Program-made: the position numbers and the translations under genes
In this document: positions 52,056 to 61,253 of the stretch, piece by piece
Position numbering within the stretch: the stretch's first letter is position 1
Layout of the letters: each line of letters starts with the position of its first letter
Source of the DNA: Boseongicola aestuarii
GTDB taxonomy: Bacteria > Pseudomonadota > Alphaproteobacteria > Rhodobacterales > Rhodobacteraceae
Reading direction: 5' to 3'
Length of the DNA stretch: 61,605 nucleotides
Assembly: GCF_900184815.1 (NCBI RefSeq)
Contig: NZ_FXXQ01000015.1
Location: 1-61,605 of the forward strand
The notes under the pieces: generated by a model
Databases searched by the model: none
What the model was told of the DNA's origin: nothing
Seen by the model: the letters and a program-made list of their open reading frames with translations, nothing else

Positions 52056-53612
52056 ATGAACAAGCTAATGAACCTGCTCTTTGCAGTGGCGGCGCTCTTT
52101 GCGGTCGCCCTACCGGCGTCGGCCCAGGAAGCCGCCGCAACCCTCGACGAACGCGTCAACACCGCGTTTGCCAACTTCACCGGCCCCTTCGTCAACTTCA
52201 TCTTTGCACCGATCCCCGGTACGTCCTTCCCGTGGATCGTGATGTGGCTCGTGATCGGCGCATCGGTCTTCACGATCTACTTCGCCTTCGTGCAATTCCG
52301 CTTCTTCGGCCACGCGATCTCGCTGGTCAAGGGCGACTACTCCGACCCCAATGACGCGGGCGAAGTCAGCCACTTTCAGGCCCTCGCCACCGCCCTTTCG
52401 GGCACCGTCGGCCTTGGAAACATCGCAGGCGTCGCAGTAGCCGTGGGCATCGGCGGCCCCGGAGCCACCTTCTGGATGATTCTCGCAGGCCTCCTCGGCA
52501 TGGCCTCGAAGTTCACCGAATGTACGCTCGGCGTGAAATACCGCAACGAATACCCCGACGGCACCGTCTCAGGCGGCCCGATGTACTACATCTCGAAAGG
52601 CTTCAACGAATTGGGCCTGCCGGGCGGTAAGATCCTCGCGGTCCTGTTCTCGGTCTTCTGTATCCTCGGCGCCCTCGGCGGCGGCAACATGTTCCAGGCC
52701 AACCAGGCGCATGTGCAGATCACCCAGATCACCGGAGACTACCCCGGCTGGATCACTGGCCTTGTCTTCGCGGGCGTCGTCTTCGCCGTCATCGTGGGCG
52801 GCATCAAGTCGATCGCGCGCGTGACCGAAAAAGTCGTGCCGTTCATGGGCATCCTCTACGTCGGTGCCTCGCTGATCGTTCTGATCGTCAACGCCGACCT
52901 GATCGGCTGGGCGTTCGGCCAAATCTTCGCAGGTGCCTTCACCGGCCTCGGCGTTGCAGGCGGCTTCGTCGGCGCTCTGATCCAAGGCTTCAAGCGGGCC
53001 GCGTTCTCGAACGAAGCCGGCGTCGGCTCGGCGGCGATCGCACACTCCGCGGTGAAAACCAAAGAGCCGATCACCGAGGGCTTTGTGTCGCTGCTCGAAC
53101 CGCTGATCGACACTGTCATCATTTGCACGATGACGGCGCTTGTAATCACCATTTCAGGTCAGCTTCTCATCGACCAGACAACCGGCCTCTACATGCTGAA
53201 CGAAGGCGGATCCGCCATTGCAACCGTCGGTGACAACTCCGGCGTCGCTCTGACATCCGCAGCCTTCGGCTCGGCTATCAGCTGGTTCCCGTTCGTTCTA
53301 GCGATTGCGGTGATCCTGTTCGCCTTCTCGACGATGATCTCGTGGTCCTACTACGGCCTGAAGGCATGGACCTACCTCTTTGGCGAAGGCAAGACCACCG
53401 AGCTTATCTTCAAGCTCATCTTCTGCGTCTTCATCGTCATTGGCGCCGCCGCCAACCTCGGTCCGGTCATCGACTTCTCCGATGCCGCGATCTTTGCAAT
53501 GGCCGTGGTGAACATCTTCTGCCTCTACTTCCTGATGAAGGTCGTCCGCACCGAGCTGCAGTCCTACGGCAGCCGCCTGAAGTCGGGCGAAATCAAGAAG
53601 TTCTCTCACTGA
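52056..53612 (+). CDS. Sodium:alanine/glycine symporter (AGCS family)
   Basis: This 518-residue carrier has the AGCS signature [30 protein letters not shown] and [16 protein letters not shown], with about eleven helices. It starts with a cleavable-looking signal ([20 protein letters not shown], then ASA-Q), which places the N-terminus outside. It imports alanine or glycine with Na+. AAGGA precedes ATG 52056. A strong intrinsic terminator follows. Confidence 0.92.
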   Translation: MNKLMNLLFAVAALFAVALPASAQEAAATLDERVNTAFANFTGPFVNFIFAPIPGTSFPWIVMWLVIGASVFTIYFAFVQFRFFGHAISLVKGDYSDPNDAGEVSHFQALATALSGTVGLGNIAGVAVAVGIGGPGATFWMILAGLLGMASKFTECTLGVKYRNEYPDGTVSGGPMYYISKGFNELGLPGGKILAVLFSVFCILGALGGGNMFQANQAHVQITQITGDYPGWITGLVFAGVVFAVIVGGIKSIARVTEKVVPFMGILYVGASLIVLIVNADLIGWAFGQIFAGAFTGLGVAGGFVGALIQGFKRAAFSNEAGVGSAAIAHSAVKTKEPITEGFVSLLEPLIDTVIICTMTALVITISGQLLIDQTTGLYMLNEGGSAIATVGDNSGVALTSAAFGSAISWFPFVLAIAVILFAFSTMISWSYYGLKAWTYLFGEGKTTELIFKLIFCVFIVIGAAANLGPVIDFSDAAIFAMAVVNIFCLYFLMKVVRTELQSYGSRLKSGEIKKFSH

Positions 53613-53636
53613 TCCGAGAGAGTAAACCAACGAAAA

Positions 53637-53662
53637 GGCCGCCCTGAACGGGCGGCCTTTTT
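53637..53662 (+). terminator. Intrinsic terminator of the usp-agcS unit
   Basis: GGCCGCCC (53637-53644), TGAAC loop, GGGCGGCC (53650-53657) and five T (53658-53662). A textbook rho-independent terminator 24 bp after the agcS stop. Confidence 0.92.
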
Positions 53663-53692
53663 CATTTCAAGCCGCTGAAACCCGGCCCCCCC

Positions 53693-53869
53693 TCACGTCT
53701 TGTCGCGCGCCGCCTTCTCGTCCTTGGTCAGTTTGTTGTTCCAGACATTGTTGCTCAAGCCCAGCTCAGCCGCCAACGGCTTTGTCTTGCCCTTGCTCAC
53801 TTTACCGCCCTTGTTCAGAAATTCCTGAATAAGAGCCTCATCGGTCGTCGGTTTTGGAACTTGTTTCAT
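53693..53869 (-). CDS. Conserved small basic protein
   Basis: This 58-residue protein starts at ATG 53869: MKQVPKPTTDEALIQEFLNK, then GGKVSKGKTKPLAAELGLSN and a Lys-rich end (KLTKDEKAARDKT). Similar short basic proteins with KGGKVTKGKTK are widespread in alphaproteobacteria and unnamed. The frame is open upstream to 54019 over a non-coding GC hairpin, so the short start is chosen. Basic charge suggests nucleic-acid or ribosome binding; not proven. Confidence 0.65.
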   Translation of the reverse strand: MKQVPKPTTDEALIQEFLNKGGKVSKGKTKPLAAELGLSNNVWNNKLTKDEKAARDKT

Positions 53870-53912
53870 GAACTGAACCCTATTGCCCGCGCCGGCACAA
53901 CACAACACACCA

Positions 53913-53965
53913 AGGTCTTTGGGTCCAAAAAATCCGGGGGAGGCCGCAGGCCGGGGCTGAGCCCC
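53913..53965 (+). repeat. GC hairpin element in the 53.9-kb gap
   Basis: AAGGTCTTTGGGTCCAAAAA then ATCCGGGGG, followed by GGGGCT-G-AGCCCC (53953-53965). It resembles the ATATCC-plus-hairpin elements but here lies between divergent starts of the small basic protein and the DUF2314 gene rather than after a gene. Confidence 0.35.
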
Positions 53966-54154
53966 CTGCACCGGCGGGACCCGAGCAAAATAGCCATTAA
54001 CCATATCGCAACGCGCCACCTTTAGACCGGTCCTAAGCGATCGTATCGGCGTTTCGCGAATGGCCCCAATTATCCAGTTTTTGCCCCATTGTTGTAGTCA
54101 ATCCGCCTCATTCGCAGCCGAGTTTCGACCAAACGGCAGCGTAGGAGCGCTATG

Positions 54155-54694
54155 ATGAACTGGAAAATGCGCGGACGCGTCTTCGGCCTCGTCCTCCTCA
54201 GCGTGAACTTCGTCGCGGCAAACGCGGGCTACAGCGTCGGCCCGGCACAGGCCAGCCCGCCCAAAGCCCACAAGGCATCGCAAGTCCGCCTCGCCGCCAT
54301 TGCCTTGGCCGAAGAAAAGGCTCGTGTGCATCTGTCGACCTTCCTCGACTTCGCCCTCGACGACAAAGGCCGTGCCCGCCAGAACGCGGCCCTGAAGATC
54401 GTTCTTACCGGCTATGGCGGCGACCCGGAAACCATCTGGGTGACCCCTTTCGCAAAGCGCGATGGCCGCTACGTGGGCCTTCTGGCAAACGAACCGAAAT
54501 CCAACAACGCAAAACGCGCCGGAGACGCCATCGCCTTCGAGACCGATCAGGTGCGCGACTGGTACTTCTTCGGTGACGACGGCAAGATGTATGGCAGCTA
54601 CACCACCCGCGCCCTGCTTCCCGAGATGGCGCCGAAAACCGCACGCCAGATCTCGCAAATCCTGTCTGCAACCCCCGCACCTGTGGACTGGTAA
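54155..54694 (+). CDS. DUF2314-domain exported protein
   Basis: This 179-residue protein has an N-terminal hydrophobic signal or anchor (RVFGLVLLSVNFVAANA) and a DUF2314 core: PETIWVTPF, GRYVGLLANEP, VRDWYFF and GSYTTRALL. Members of this family (YegJ-like) have no known function. ATG 54155 is 7 nt after AGGAG; an ATG at 54152 is too close. It probably stays in the periplasm or inner membrane. Confidence 0.78.
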   Translation: MNWKMRGRVFGLVLLSVNFVAANAGYSVGPAQASPPKAHKASQVRLAAIALAEEKARVHLSTFLDFALDDKGRARQNAALKIVLTGYGGDPETIWVTPFAKRDGRYVGLLANEPKSNNAKRAGDAIAFETDQVRDWYFFGDDGKMYGSYTTRALLPEMAPKTARQISQILSATPAPVDW

Positions 54695-54849
54695 GCCCGC
54701 AGACCACCGCCAAAGCCCCACGCTCGCGCGAATTTCGACAGGCCGACGCCCAGCGCCACCGCCAAACCCCACGCGAAAAACCGCAAAGCGCGCGAATTTT
54801 TCCCTTGCCAGTCCCGCGCGGAGTTTATATCTCCGCCTCACCCAAGGAT

Positions 54850-54924
54850 GCGGGCGTAGCTCAGGGGTAGAGCATAACCTTGCCAAGGTTAGGGTCGTGA
54901 GTTCGAATCTCATCGCCCGCTCCA
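54850..54924 (+). tRNA. tRNA-Gly(GCC)
   Basis: This 75-nt cloverleaf has acceptor GCGGGCG with CGCCCGC, D-arm AGCTCAGGGGTAGAGC, anticodon loop with GCC, T-arm GAGTTCGAATCTC and encoded CCA. It is the second glycine tRNA in the window and lies about 1 kb before the accessory region. Confidence 0.95.
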
Positions 54925-55105
54925 AAAAACAGCCAACAGGTTGTCGGGTACTTCAAACAAAGATCATCGACCTCGCGGGCCAATCGGCTCGCGCGATCTT
55001 TGTGCGGCGCGATCCCGGCCAGGCGCGACGGAGATCATCTCGTTCCGTCATGGCGCCGCCAAAACACTTGCCCTAGGATACCTGCAGAATTCGAAAGGCG
55101 CGCGC

Positions 55106-55915
55106 GTGACACATTCCATCACTCAAAGCGATATCGACGACTACCAGCGCGATGGCGTCGTCCTGATCAAGGGCCTCTTTGCAGACCACGTCGACACCCT
55201 GCGCGCCGGAATAGACCGCAACATGGCCGACCCCGGCCCATATGGTGCTGAAAATACCAAAGCGGGCGAAAGCGGCCGCTTCTTCGACGACTATTGCAAC
55301 TGGACCCGCATCCCCGAATTCGAAGACACGATCCGCACCTCCGCCGCCGCCCGGATCGCCGCCGATCTCATGGGCTCAAGCCGCGTGCAGATGTTCCATG
55401 AACACATCCTCGTCAAGGAACCCGGCACCACCAAAGCCACGCCCTGGCATCAGGATGCGCCCTATTACTTTGTCGACGGCACACAGAACATCAGCTTCTG
55501 GTCGCCGCTTGATCCGGTCCGGGACAACAGCCTGCGCTGCGTCGCCGGCAGCCACCTCTGGGACAAGCCCGTCCTGCCGACGCGCTGGCTGGCCGAAACG
55601 AATTTCTACCCCGACAGCGACGCCTACATGCCCGTTCCCGATCCCGACGCCGAAGGTATGGACATCCGCGAATGGGAAATGGAGCCCGGCGACGCGGTCG
55701 CCTTTAATTTCGCCACCCTCCACGGAGCCCGCGGCAACACCACCAGCACCCGTCGCCGCGCATTTTCCCTACGCCTCGTCGGCGACGATGCCCGCTACAC
55801 CCAGCGCCCCGGCCCCACCTCGCCACCCTTTCCCGGTCACAACATGCACCCCGGCGAACCCTTGCGCGAAGACTGGTTCCCAATCCTTTTCCAGACGGAC
55901 CAGACCAGCCCCTGA
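55106..55915 (+). CDS. PhyH family Fe(II)/2-oxoglutarate dioxygenase
   Basis: This 269-residue protein has the metal site HxD in TPWHQDAPYYF (His115, Asp117) and the distal His in NFATLHGARGN (His206), with the oxoglutarate-binding Arg in STRRRAFSLR. It is of the phytanoyl-CoA dioxygenase family, which hydroxylates lipids or small metabolites. GTG 55106 with GAAAGG 7 nt before it is chosen; the frame is open to 54941. Substrate unknown. Confidence 0.87.
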   Translation: MTHSITQSDIDDYQRDGVVLIKGLFADHVDTLRAGIDRNMADPGPYGAENTKAGESGRFFDDYCNWTRIPEFEDTIRTSAAARIAADLMGSSRVQMFHEHILVKEPGTTKATPWHQDAPYYFVDGTQNISFWSPLDPVRDNSLRCVAGSHLWDKPVLPTRWLAETNFYPDSDAYMPVPDPDAEGMDIREWEMEPGDAVAFNFATLHGARGNTTSTRRRAFSLRLVGDDARYTQRPGPTSPPFPGHNMHPGEPLREDWFPILFQTDQTSP

Positions 55916-56541
55916 CACTTCGACTTATCGCTAGATGACGACCCAGAGGCTTGGGGTAAACTCTCCACGGTTCGGCGCCTCCGTCTCTCCGGCTACGCAC
56001 GTTCCTGCGTTTTGATGGCGGTTGTCGCTTCGATGCACGTCAAGGATGTGCAGTATGTCTTGGCGGAGGTTCACAAACGCCAAGGGACCGGCGTGACCTT
56101 GGACGCACCTCTGATGTCTCTGGCAGCGAAACCTGCAAAGCGATCCGCATAGCTCGCAAGGCAGGGAAGCAGACGCCGACCGAGATCGCGGGACACCAAC
56201 AACTCGACTACGAGCCTTGCGTCAAGACTCTTCAGCGCATGGCAGATGACGGTCAGAACGAGACAGAGGGAACCAATAGCGTGGCTGGCTACCGTCAATA
56301 ACGGTCATTCGAAAGCAGCACAGCGACTGTTTGATTTAAGCCCAAATAGGACCACAGTCTTTTTCGTTTTAGGTGGGTCTGACTCTAACTGACAAGTCAA
56401 TCCACCAAGCCATGCAGACCACTGTTCCCGGGTCATTTACTTACACCGGTATCCACACTACTTTCCATAGCTTGAATTGCCAAAATGACGGCCAAGGCTC
56501 GCTTGGCAAGAGCAAGCCAAAACAATGTGTGGTCTGCAAGA
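55916..56541. other. Decayed accessory-region boundary
   Basis: A 626-bp gap with no intact gene. Short frames occur on both strands but none has credible start and family similarity except a helix-turn-helix-like remnant at 56128-56301. From about 56300 the base composition shifts to lower GC, marking the start of the accessory region. Confidence 0.6.
56128..56301 (+). pseudogene. Possible winged-helix domain remnant
   Basis: A 57-codon frame without a start reads ETCKAIRIARKAGKQTPTEI, then AGHQQLDYEPCVKTLQRMAD and DGQ..., resembling the winged-helix end of phage or plasmid AAA/primase-type proteins (TPTEIA..LDY..VK..LQRMADDGQ). It stops at 56299-56301. Upstream codons in this frame do not continue the match, so it would be a frame-broken relic of a mobile element. 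Low confidence. Confidence 0.3.
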
Positions 56542-57333
56542 ATGACATCCAGATTATTGATGAGCGGCGCTTCTGGCTATGTTGGACGGTATCTTTCGTC
56601 GAGATTGTCTTCCCAAGGATTCCCTGTCGAGCCGATGCATCTGTTTGTCGATGGAGAGTTGTGTCGATTGCCGAACCAGCCAACCATCGACCGCAGCTCG
56701 ATCGTGATTCATTTGTCTGAAGATGCAAACGCAGGACAGCACGCTTCTGATCAGAAGTTGGTCGAGACCGCTGAACATAACGTCCGAGTACTCTCAAAGG
56801 TGGCGTCAAAGGTCATCTATTTTTCATCGGTCGCTGTGTACGACACCTCAGCCCCGGAACGACACAGTGAGAGTTCGCAACGGTTTGCCGATACCCCATA
56901 CGCGCGCTTCAAACGCAATATTGAGAGTCATCTGAACACTGAAAAAGACCTGATTGTACGTGCTTCAAATTTGTACGGCGACGTGGCCAAACCGGGCACC
57001 ATCCTCGGTGATTTGATGTCGAGCGCACAACTTACGGGGAAACCGACACTACGCCAACCAAACGCAGAAAAGGACTTCATTCACCTGAGGTATGTATCCA
57101 AGTTCATTGTTCGAGCCCTCCAATTAGATCTCAGCGGCATATTCAATGTTGCCTCCGGACTTCACACATCTGGGACGGCCTTGATTGACGCGGCGCGAGG
57201 CGTCAGCCCTATGCAATTGACGCACCTCCCTTCTCCGTTTGACAACCGAAAATTTGTCGAAGTACTGGGTGAATCTCGTTTGAGGACCGTTATCGACGAT
57301 CTGCTTGACGGCGACATATCACACTCCGAATAA
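56542..57333 (+). CDS. NAD-dependent sugar epimerase/dehydratase (extended SDR)
   Basis: This 263-residue protein has the NAD-binding MSGASGYVGRYL, VIYFSSVAVYD with the catalytic Ser/Thr area, and YARFK in the YxxxK position. It is an extended-SDR sugar-nucleotide enzyme of unknown substrate. ATG 56542 is the first plausible start; no strong ribosome-binding site. Codons and GC differ from the 0-55 kb genes, with more AT-ending codons. It pairs with the CapD-like gene 107 bp downstream and suggests a small surface-polysaccharide cassette. Confidence 0.75.
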   Translation: MTSRLLMSGASGYVGRYLSSRLSSQGFPVEPMHLFVDGELCRLPNQPTIDRSSIVIHLSEDANAGQHASDQKLVETAEHNVRVLSKVASKVIYFSSVAVYDTSAPERHSESSQRFADTPYARFKRNIESHLNTEKDLIVRASNLYGDVAKPGTILGDLMSSAQLTGKPTLRQPNAEKDFIHLRYVSKFIVRALQLDLSGIFNVASGLHTSGTALIDAARGVSPMQLTHLPSPFDNRKFVEVLGESRLRTVIDDLLDGDISHSE

Positions 57334-57440
57334 GCCCCGACTGTTCACGTGCAGCGATAGAGCCCATTGCGTTTTCTTTTGCGTCCCAGTCGAGTATTAA
57401 CGTTTGAAGGATCTCATCTTCATTAACGAGAGGACAGGCG

Positions 57441-58634
57441 ATGCTTACTGACGAACAGGTCCTACGGGTCATTGGCCGCGATAATCCGCTTTTTTTGTCT
57501 GATCTGGAGGCGCATCGCAAACAGATCGAGGCCGCCCTAAAAGGCGCGCGGGTTCTCGTAATAGGCGCGGCTGGTTCGATTGGAAATGCTACTACCAAAA
57601 TCCTGGCAAGCTTCGAACCGGCAGTCTTGCATCTACTGGACATCAACGAGAATGAACTGGCTGACCTAGTGCGCCAGTTGAGAGTTTCGCGAACATTGGC
57701 GGCCCAGACAGATCTGCGTACATACGTCCTAGACGTCAATTCGCCCGGTTTTAATTTGTTTTGCCGGGACGGTCGCAGCTATGACTATGTATTCAATCTC
57801 TCTGCCATGAAGCACGTTCGCAGCGAGAGCAATGTCTATTCATTGGCACGAATGATTGAAACAAATGTGCTGTCCACTAACCGAGTTATTTCAGAGCTTT
57901 CCCAAAATTCCGAATTCAAATACTTCTGCGTTTCAACCGACAAAGCTGCTAACCCTGTCAATCTGATGGGTGTTTCCAAGCTTGTTATGGAAAACTACGC
58001 TTTTTCGAACGAGTTCAATGTGCCGGTGAGTTCAGCTCGGTTCGCAAATGTGGCGTTTTCAAATGGCTCATTGCTTCAAAGCTTTGATCGGCGAATTGAA
58101 GAAGACCAACCGCTAGTTATTCCGCAAAGCATCAAGCGATTTTTTATTTCCGAGGCTGAAGCCGGCGTCATCTGTGTTCTTAGCGGAGTTATGGCGCCTC
58201 ATAGAAGCATATTGGTGCCCTCAGAAACTGCCGGCCTGAAGCTGATTCCATTTGAAGACATCGTGGACAGGTACCTGGCTGAAAAGGGATTTCTGCCGGA
58301 GTTCGTCGACGAGAAATCCGTTCCAGTTCGACAAGAACTTGACGACAAGAAATGGCCGGTAATCGTTAGCCCCGTCGATACCACTGGAGAGAAACCCTTT
58401 GAAGAGTTCGTGTCCGGCAATGATTCATTGGGTGAGAGCCCGTTCCGCGATCTTTCGGTAGTTTTAAAAAAACGTGTCATGCCAGAATTGTCTCTTCTTG
58501 AATTCGAGACGCGATTCAATGCTCTCGTTCATTCACAAGACTCGAGTAAGGAGAGTTATGTCAGTCTTTTAAAAGATACTGGTGTGGATATGAGTTATTC
58601 GGATTTGGGGAAATACCTAGACGACAAGCTGTAA
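57441..58634 (+). CDS. Polysaccharide biosynthesis protein, UDP-sugar 4,6-dehydratase type (CapD/FlaA1-like)
   Basis: This 397-residue SDR has the NAD-binding VLVIGAAGSIGNAT, VFNLSAMKHVRSE and VSTDKAANPVNLMGVSKLVMEN, in which NLMGVSK takes the YxxxK place as in the FlaA1/PseB/CapD family. It would dehydrate a UDP-N-acetyl sugar for surface polysaccharide or glycan synthesis. No transmembrane domain precedes it, so it is the short soluble form. The C-terminal ~90 residues are less family-like. It shares the low-GC codon use of the gene before it; no glycosyltransferase, flippase or aminotransferase gene follows. Confidence 0.82.
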   Translation: MLTDEQVLRVIGRDNPLFLSDLEAHRKQIEAALKGARVLVIGAAGSIGNATTKILASFEPAVLHLLDINENELADLVRQLRVSRTLAAQTDLRTYVLDVNSPGFNLFCRDGRSYDYVFNLSAMKHVRSESNVYSLARMIETNVLSTNRVISELSQNSEFKYFCVSTDKAANPVNLMGVSKLVMENYAFSNEFNVPVSSARFANVAFSNGSLLQSFDRRIEEDQPLVIPQSIKRFFISEAEAGVICVLSGVMAPHRSILVPSETAGLKLIPFEDIVDRYLAEKGFLPEFVDEKSVPVRQELDDKKWPVIVSPVDTTGEKPFEEFVSGNDSLGESPFRDLSVVLKKRVMPELSLLEFETRFNALVHSQDSSKESYVSLLKDTGVDMSYSDLGKYLDDKL

Positions 58635-58761
58635 ATGATGTCCGGCGCGTTTTGATCGGGTCAACGAGAGTCGACAAAATCATTCCTTGGATGGCACTAT
58701 TGATCCGTACTTATTACAGGCGGCTTTCCTGAATGTGCGGCTGGTCAAGCAATGTCCGCCT

Positions 58762-58824
58762 CGTCCGCATAGCAGTCGTTTGCGAAAAGCGCAGCGAATA
58801 ACCGCTTCGAGCCCAAAGCGGACC
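58762..58824 (+). repeat. Interspersed ~63-bp repeat, copy 1
   Basis: CGTCCGCATAGCAGTCGTT, then GCGCAGCGAAT, then CGCTTCGAGCCCAAAGCGG. It lines up with copies at 60583 and 61426. All three copies are intergenic and on the same strand. Confidence 0.6.
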
Positions 58825-58856
58825 TTGATAAATTGTGCGGTCTGAAATCATGGAAG

Positions 58857-59783
58857 TTACATACGTGATAGTGCGTCACGAAATTCCGCTGCCCGTGCCT
58901 CCATCCACCTGACGAATTTATTCGCCGGTGCGGAGCTTGCGCGAGACTGAAGCCAAACGAGTCGGTACTGGTAGCGGGTCTCGGACTTCAACCGGGTTCC
59001 GAAGGGCAGGATAAGCGATCCGGAACAAAGTGCGTGGAAGGCTTCGACAACTCCACAGAGAACCAATCCCTGACCAGCGATTGCAGCCTGAAGTCCGGAA
59101 CCGGTTTTCGAAAAACGAACGCCGTGACTTAGGTGCGCAAGGTCAAAATTGAACTTCTCGCCCCATTTTTCGAACCCGACCCAGCCAGGGTCCCCTGTGC
59201 GGTTCGTAACGTGGACCAAGGGAACGCCTTCCAATGAGCGGAGCCCGGCGTTCAACGCATATTGTTTGGCGAATTCCGGGGAGCAAACCGGTACAACGAA
59301 GTCGCCGAACAGCACACGCTCTTCAAAGTGGTGTCCACTGGTTGCGCCGTATCTGATTGCCAAATCAAACTCCTCGACCATCAGATCCACATCACGATTG
59401 GACGCATCAAGGTGCAAATCCACCTCTGGGTTTTGGTGATTGAAGCCGGAGAGCGAGGGCGCCAGCCAATTCTCTGCGAAGGATTCTGGCAGGGTGACCC
59501 GCAGTGCGTACTCCGACTTAGTCTGTGCCAGAGCATCCAGAGCAACAGCAACCTTTGCAAATCCTTCAGTGAGATGACTAGCCACGTTTCGAGCGTCCGC
59601 AGTCGGCTCGATCCCGGTGCTTGATCGGATGAACACATCCTTCCCGAGGTACAGCTCCAGCGACCTGACGCGTTGTCCAACCGCAGCCGGGGTAATGCCC
59701 AGCTCAAGGGCCGCTTCCGTGAAACTTCCGTGACGCAACGTTGCGTCCAGGGCGCGCAGCGCATTCAGGTGGGTCAGTCGCAT
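58857..59783 (-). CDS. LysR family regulator (GcvA-like)
   Basis: This 308-residue protein has a winged HTH (LRALDATLRHGSFTEAALEL, then GITPAAVGQRVRSLELYLG) and a periplasmic-binding-type effector domain (LAIRYGATSGHH). It resembles GcvA-like LysR proteins. It is divergent from the GST gene across 112 bp, which contain a palindromic TAAAGA-TTT-TCTTTA; control of the GST gene is inferred. Confidence 0.86.
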   Translation of the reverse strand: MRLTHLNALRALDATLRHGSFTEAALELGITPAAVGQRVRSLELYLGKDVFIRSSTGIEPTADARNVASHLTEGFAKVAVALDALAQTKSEYALRVTLPESFAENWLAPSLSGFNHQNPEVDLHLDASNRDVDLMVEEFDLAIRYGATSGHHFEERVLFGDFVVPVCSPEFAKQYALNAGLRSLEGVPLVHVTNRTGDPGWVGFEKWGEKFNFDLAHLSHGVRFSKTGSGLQAAIAGQGLVLCGVVEAFHALCSGSLILPFGTRLKSETRYQYRLVWLQSRASSAPANKFVRWMEARAAEFRDALSRM

Positions 59784-59793
59784 GTGGTGACGC

Positions 59794-59808
59794 TAAAGAT
59801 TTTCTTTA
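59794..59808. promoter_or_regulatory. LysR-type palindrome TAAAGA-TTT-TCTTTA
   Basis: TAAAGA (59794-59799), TTT, TCTTTA (59803-59808), a perfect 15-bp inverted repeat just upstream of the LysR gene in the divergent region. It has the T...A dyad form of LysR boxes; binding is inferred. Confidence 0.5.
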
Positions 59809-59895
59809 AAGCCATCAAATAAAAAGACGCGTGCAAAAAAAGACAAGCCACGACAATGAAGGGTGAGGAGCGAACGACGCGCGAGCGGAACTGAA

Positions 59896-60549
59896 ATGCC
59901 GAATACGACAGAACCGATTTTCACGCTTTTCTGGGAGTACCTGGCCGGCTCGATTGTGGTGCAAGCCACGCTGGAGGAGATCGGCGTCAGATATCAGCTT
60001 AAATATGTGGATATGGGTGCCGGTGAACACCTTTCAGAGGCATACAGGCGCCGCAATCCAGCCGGACGCGTCCCCGCCCTCCAAGGTCCGGATGGCGAAA
60101 CCATAGGCGAAACAGGCGCAATCATCACGCTTCTGAGCGAACTTTATTCCGAAGCCGGGTTCGCCCCCGCGCCAGGCGACAAGGACCGGGCCGCTTTTCT
60201 CTTCTGGTTAAATGTTCTGACCACCTCGGGATACATGACCGCGGGCCGCGTCGGACACCCGGAACGCTACGCACAGGACGAAAGTGCTGTTGCTCAGGTC
60301 GCGGAAAAGGCGCTTGCAGATTATGATGCGGTCTTTGACGTCATCGAGACCGCTATTTCGGGTGATCCCTTTTTCATGGAGCGTGGGCTAACGCCGCTCG
60401 ACTATTACATAACCATGTTGAGCGAATGGCACCTGGATAAAACCGCATTGTTTTCAGCGCGCACTAAGTTGGCCAGGCTTTGTCAGGCGGTAAATCAAAA
60501 TCGTTCCTACAGAGTGACGATGGATATCCACGCTTTGCAGGCCGAGTAG
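59896..60549 (+). CDS. Glutathione S-transferase family protein
   Basis: This 217-residue protein has the GST N-terminal thioredoxin fold (IFTLFWEYLAGSIVVQATLE, then NPAGRVPALQGPDGETIGET) with the cis-Pro and GETGAI glutathione-binding segment and a helical C-terminal domain. Substrate unknown. ATG 59896 starts it; the frame is open to 59863. It is divergent from the LysR gene. Confidence 0.85.
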   Translation: MPNTTEPIFTLFWEYLAGSIVVQATLEEIGVRYQLKYVDMGAGEHLSEAYRRRNPAGRVPALQGPDGETIGETGAIITLLSELYSEAGFAPAPGDKDRAAFLFWLNVLTTSGYMTAGRVGHPERYAQDESAVAQVAEKALADYDAVFDVIETAISGDPFFMERGLTPLDYYITMLSEWHLDKTALFSARTKLARLCQAVNQNRSYRVTMDIHALQAE

Positions 60550-60582
60550 GAACTTCGTCAGACCAACGATCAATTTCTGCTT

Positions 60583-60646
60583 CGTCCGCAAAGCAGTCGT
60601 TGGCGCCTCCTGCAGCGAACGGCTGCTCTGAGCCCATGGCAGCCGC
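60583..60646 (+). repeat. Interspersed ~63-bp repeat, copy 2
   Basis: CGTCCGCAAAGCAGTCGTT, then CTGCAGCGAACGG, then CTGAGCCCATGGCAGCCG. It is nearly identical to copy 1 at its start and loses matches toward its end. It lies just after the GST gene. Confidence 0.6.
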
Positions 60647-60803
60647 TTGTCTTGATTGTCCCTGGCACGAAATAAATTCTGCAGCGAAGTAACCGCACCT
60701 TTGAGCATACACATATGCAGATTTCGGTTAGGGTACCCGATACGTGAGCCATGGAGGCGGTAGCTCGTCCCATTTTGCGAACGTTTAACAGGGGGACACA
60801 ACG

Positions 60804-61253
60804 ATGAAATTTTTGAAACCACTTCTTTGCAGCTCAGCGATGGCAATTGGATTGCTGACCTTTCCATTGAACGTGCCGGCGATTGCAGGCGCTCATCTAG
60901 ACGCCACCGATGACATCTATTGGGTGTTGACCCTTGATCTCGCCGAAGGACAGGACTCAGCTTTCGATGCTCTAATGGCGGAGATGGTTGTCGCAACCAA
61001 GGCCGAGGATGGAGCTAAGAGCTACGAATGGCACCGTAGTGGCAACACCGTGCACATCTATGAGCGGTACGAGACCAACAGTGATGCGGGAATTCATCTG
61101 GGCAATTTTGGAGAAAACTTCGCGGAGCGTTTCCTTGCAATTCTAGCCCCAACGGGGCTTGCGGTTTATGGACCCGCTGAGGGTGGCGTTCGCGAAGGGT
61201 TGGCCGGCTTCGGTGCCGTCTTTTACGACCAGGTTGGTGGTTTCGCCCGCTAA
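60804..61253 (+). CDS. Exported ABM-like (antibiotic biosynthesis monooxygenase) protein
   Basis: This 149-residue protein has a signal (MKFLKPLLCSSAMAIGLLTF on to AIAGA) and a ferredoxin-like dimeric alpha/beta barrel fold: YWVLTLDLAEGQDSAFDALM, KSYEWHRSGNTVHIYERYET and the ending GVREGLAGFGAVFYDQVGG. It resembles ABM-domain quinol monooxygenases but is secreted, which is unusual for the family. AGGGGGA precedes ATG 60804. Substrate unknown. Confidence 0.7.
   Translation: MKFLKPLLCSSAMAIGLLTFPLNVPAIAGAHLDATDDIYWVLTLDLAEGQDSAFDALMAEMVVATKAEDGAKSYEWHRSGNTVHIYERYETNSDAGIHLGNFGENFAERFLAILAPTGLAVYGPAEGGVREGLAGFGAVFYDQVGGFAR

Noticed and set aside
56071-56298. A 75-codon minus-strand frame in the decayed region
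   Set aside because: No recognisable domain or ribosome-binding site; the plus strand of the same DNA fits a winged-helix relic better.
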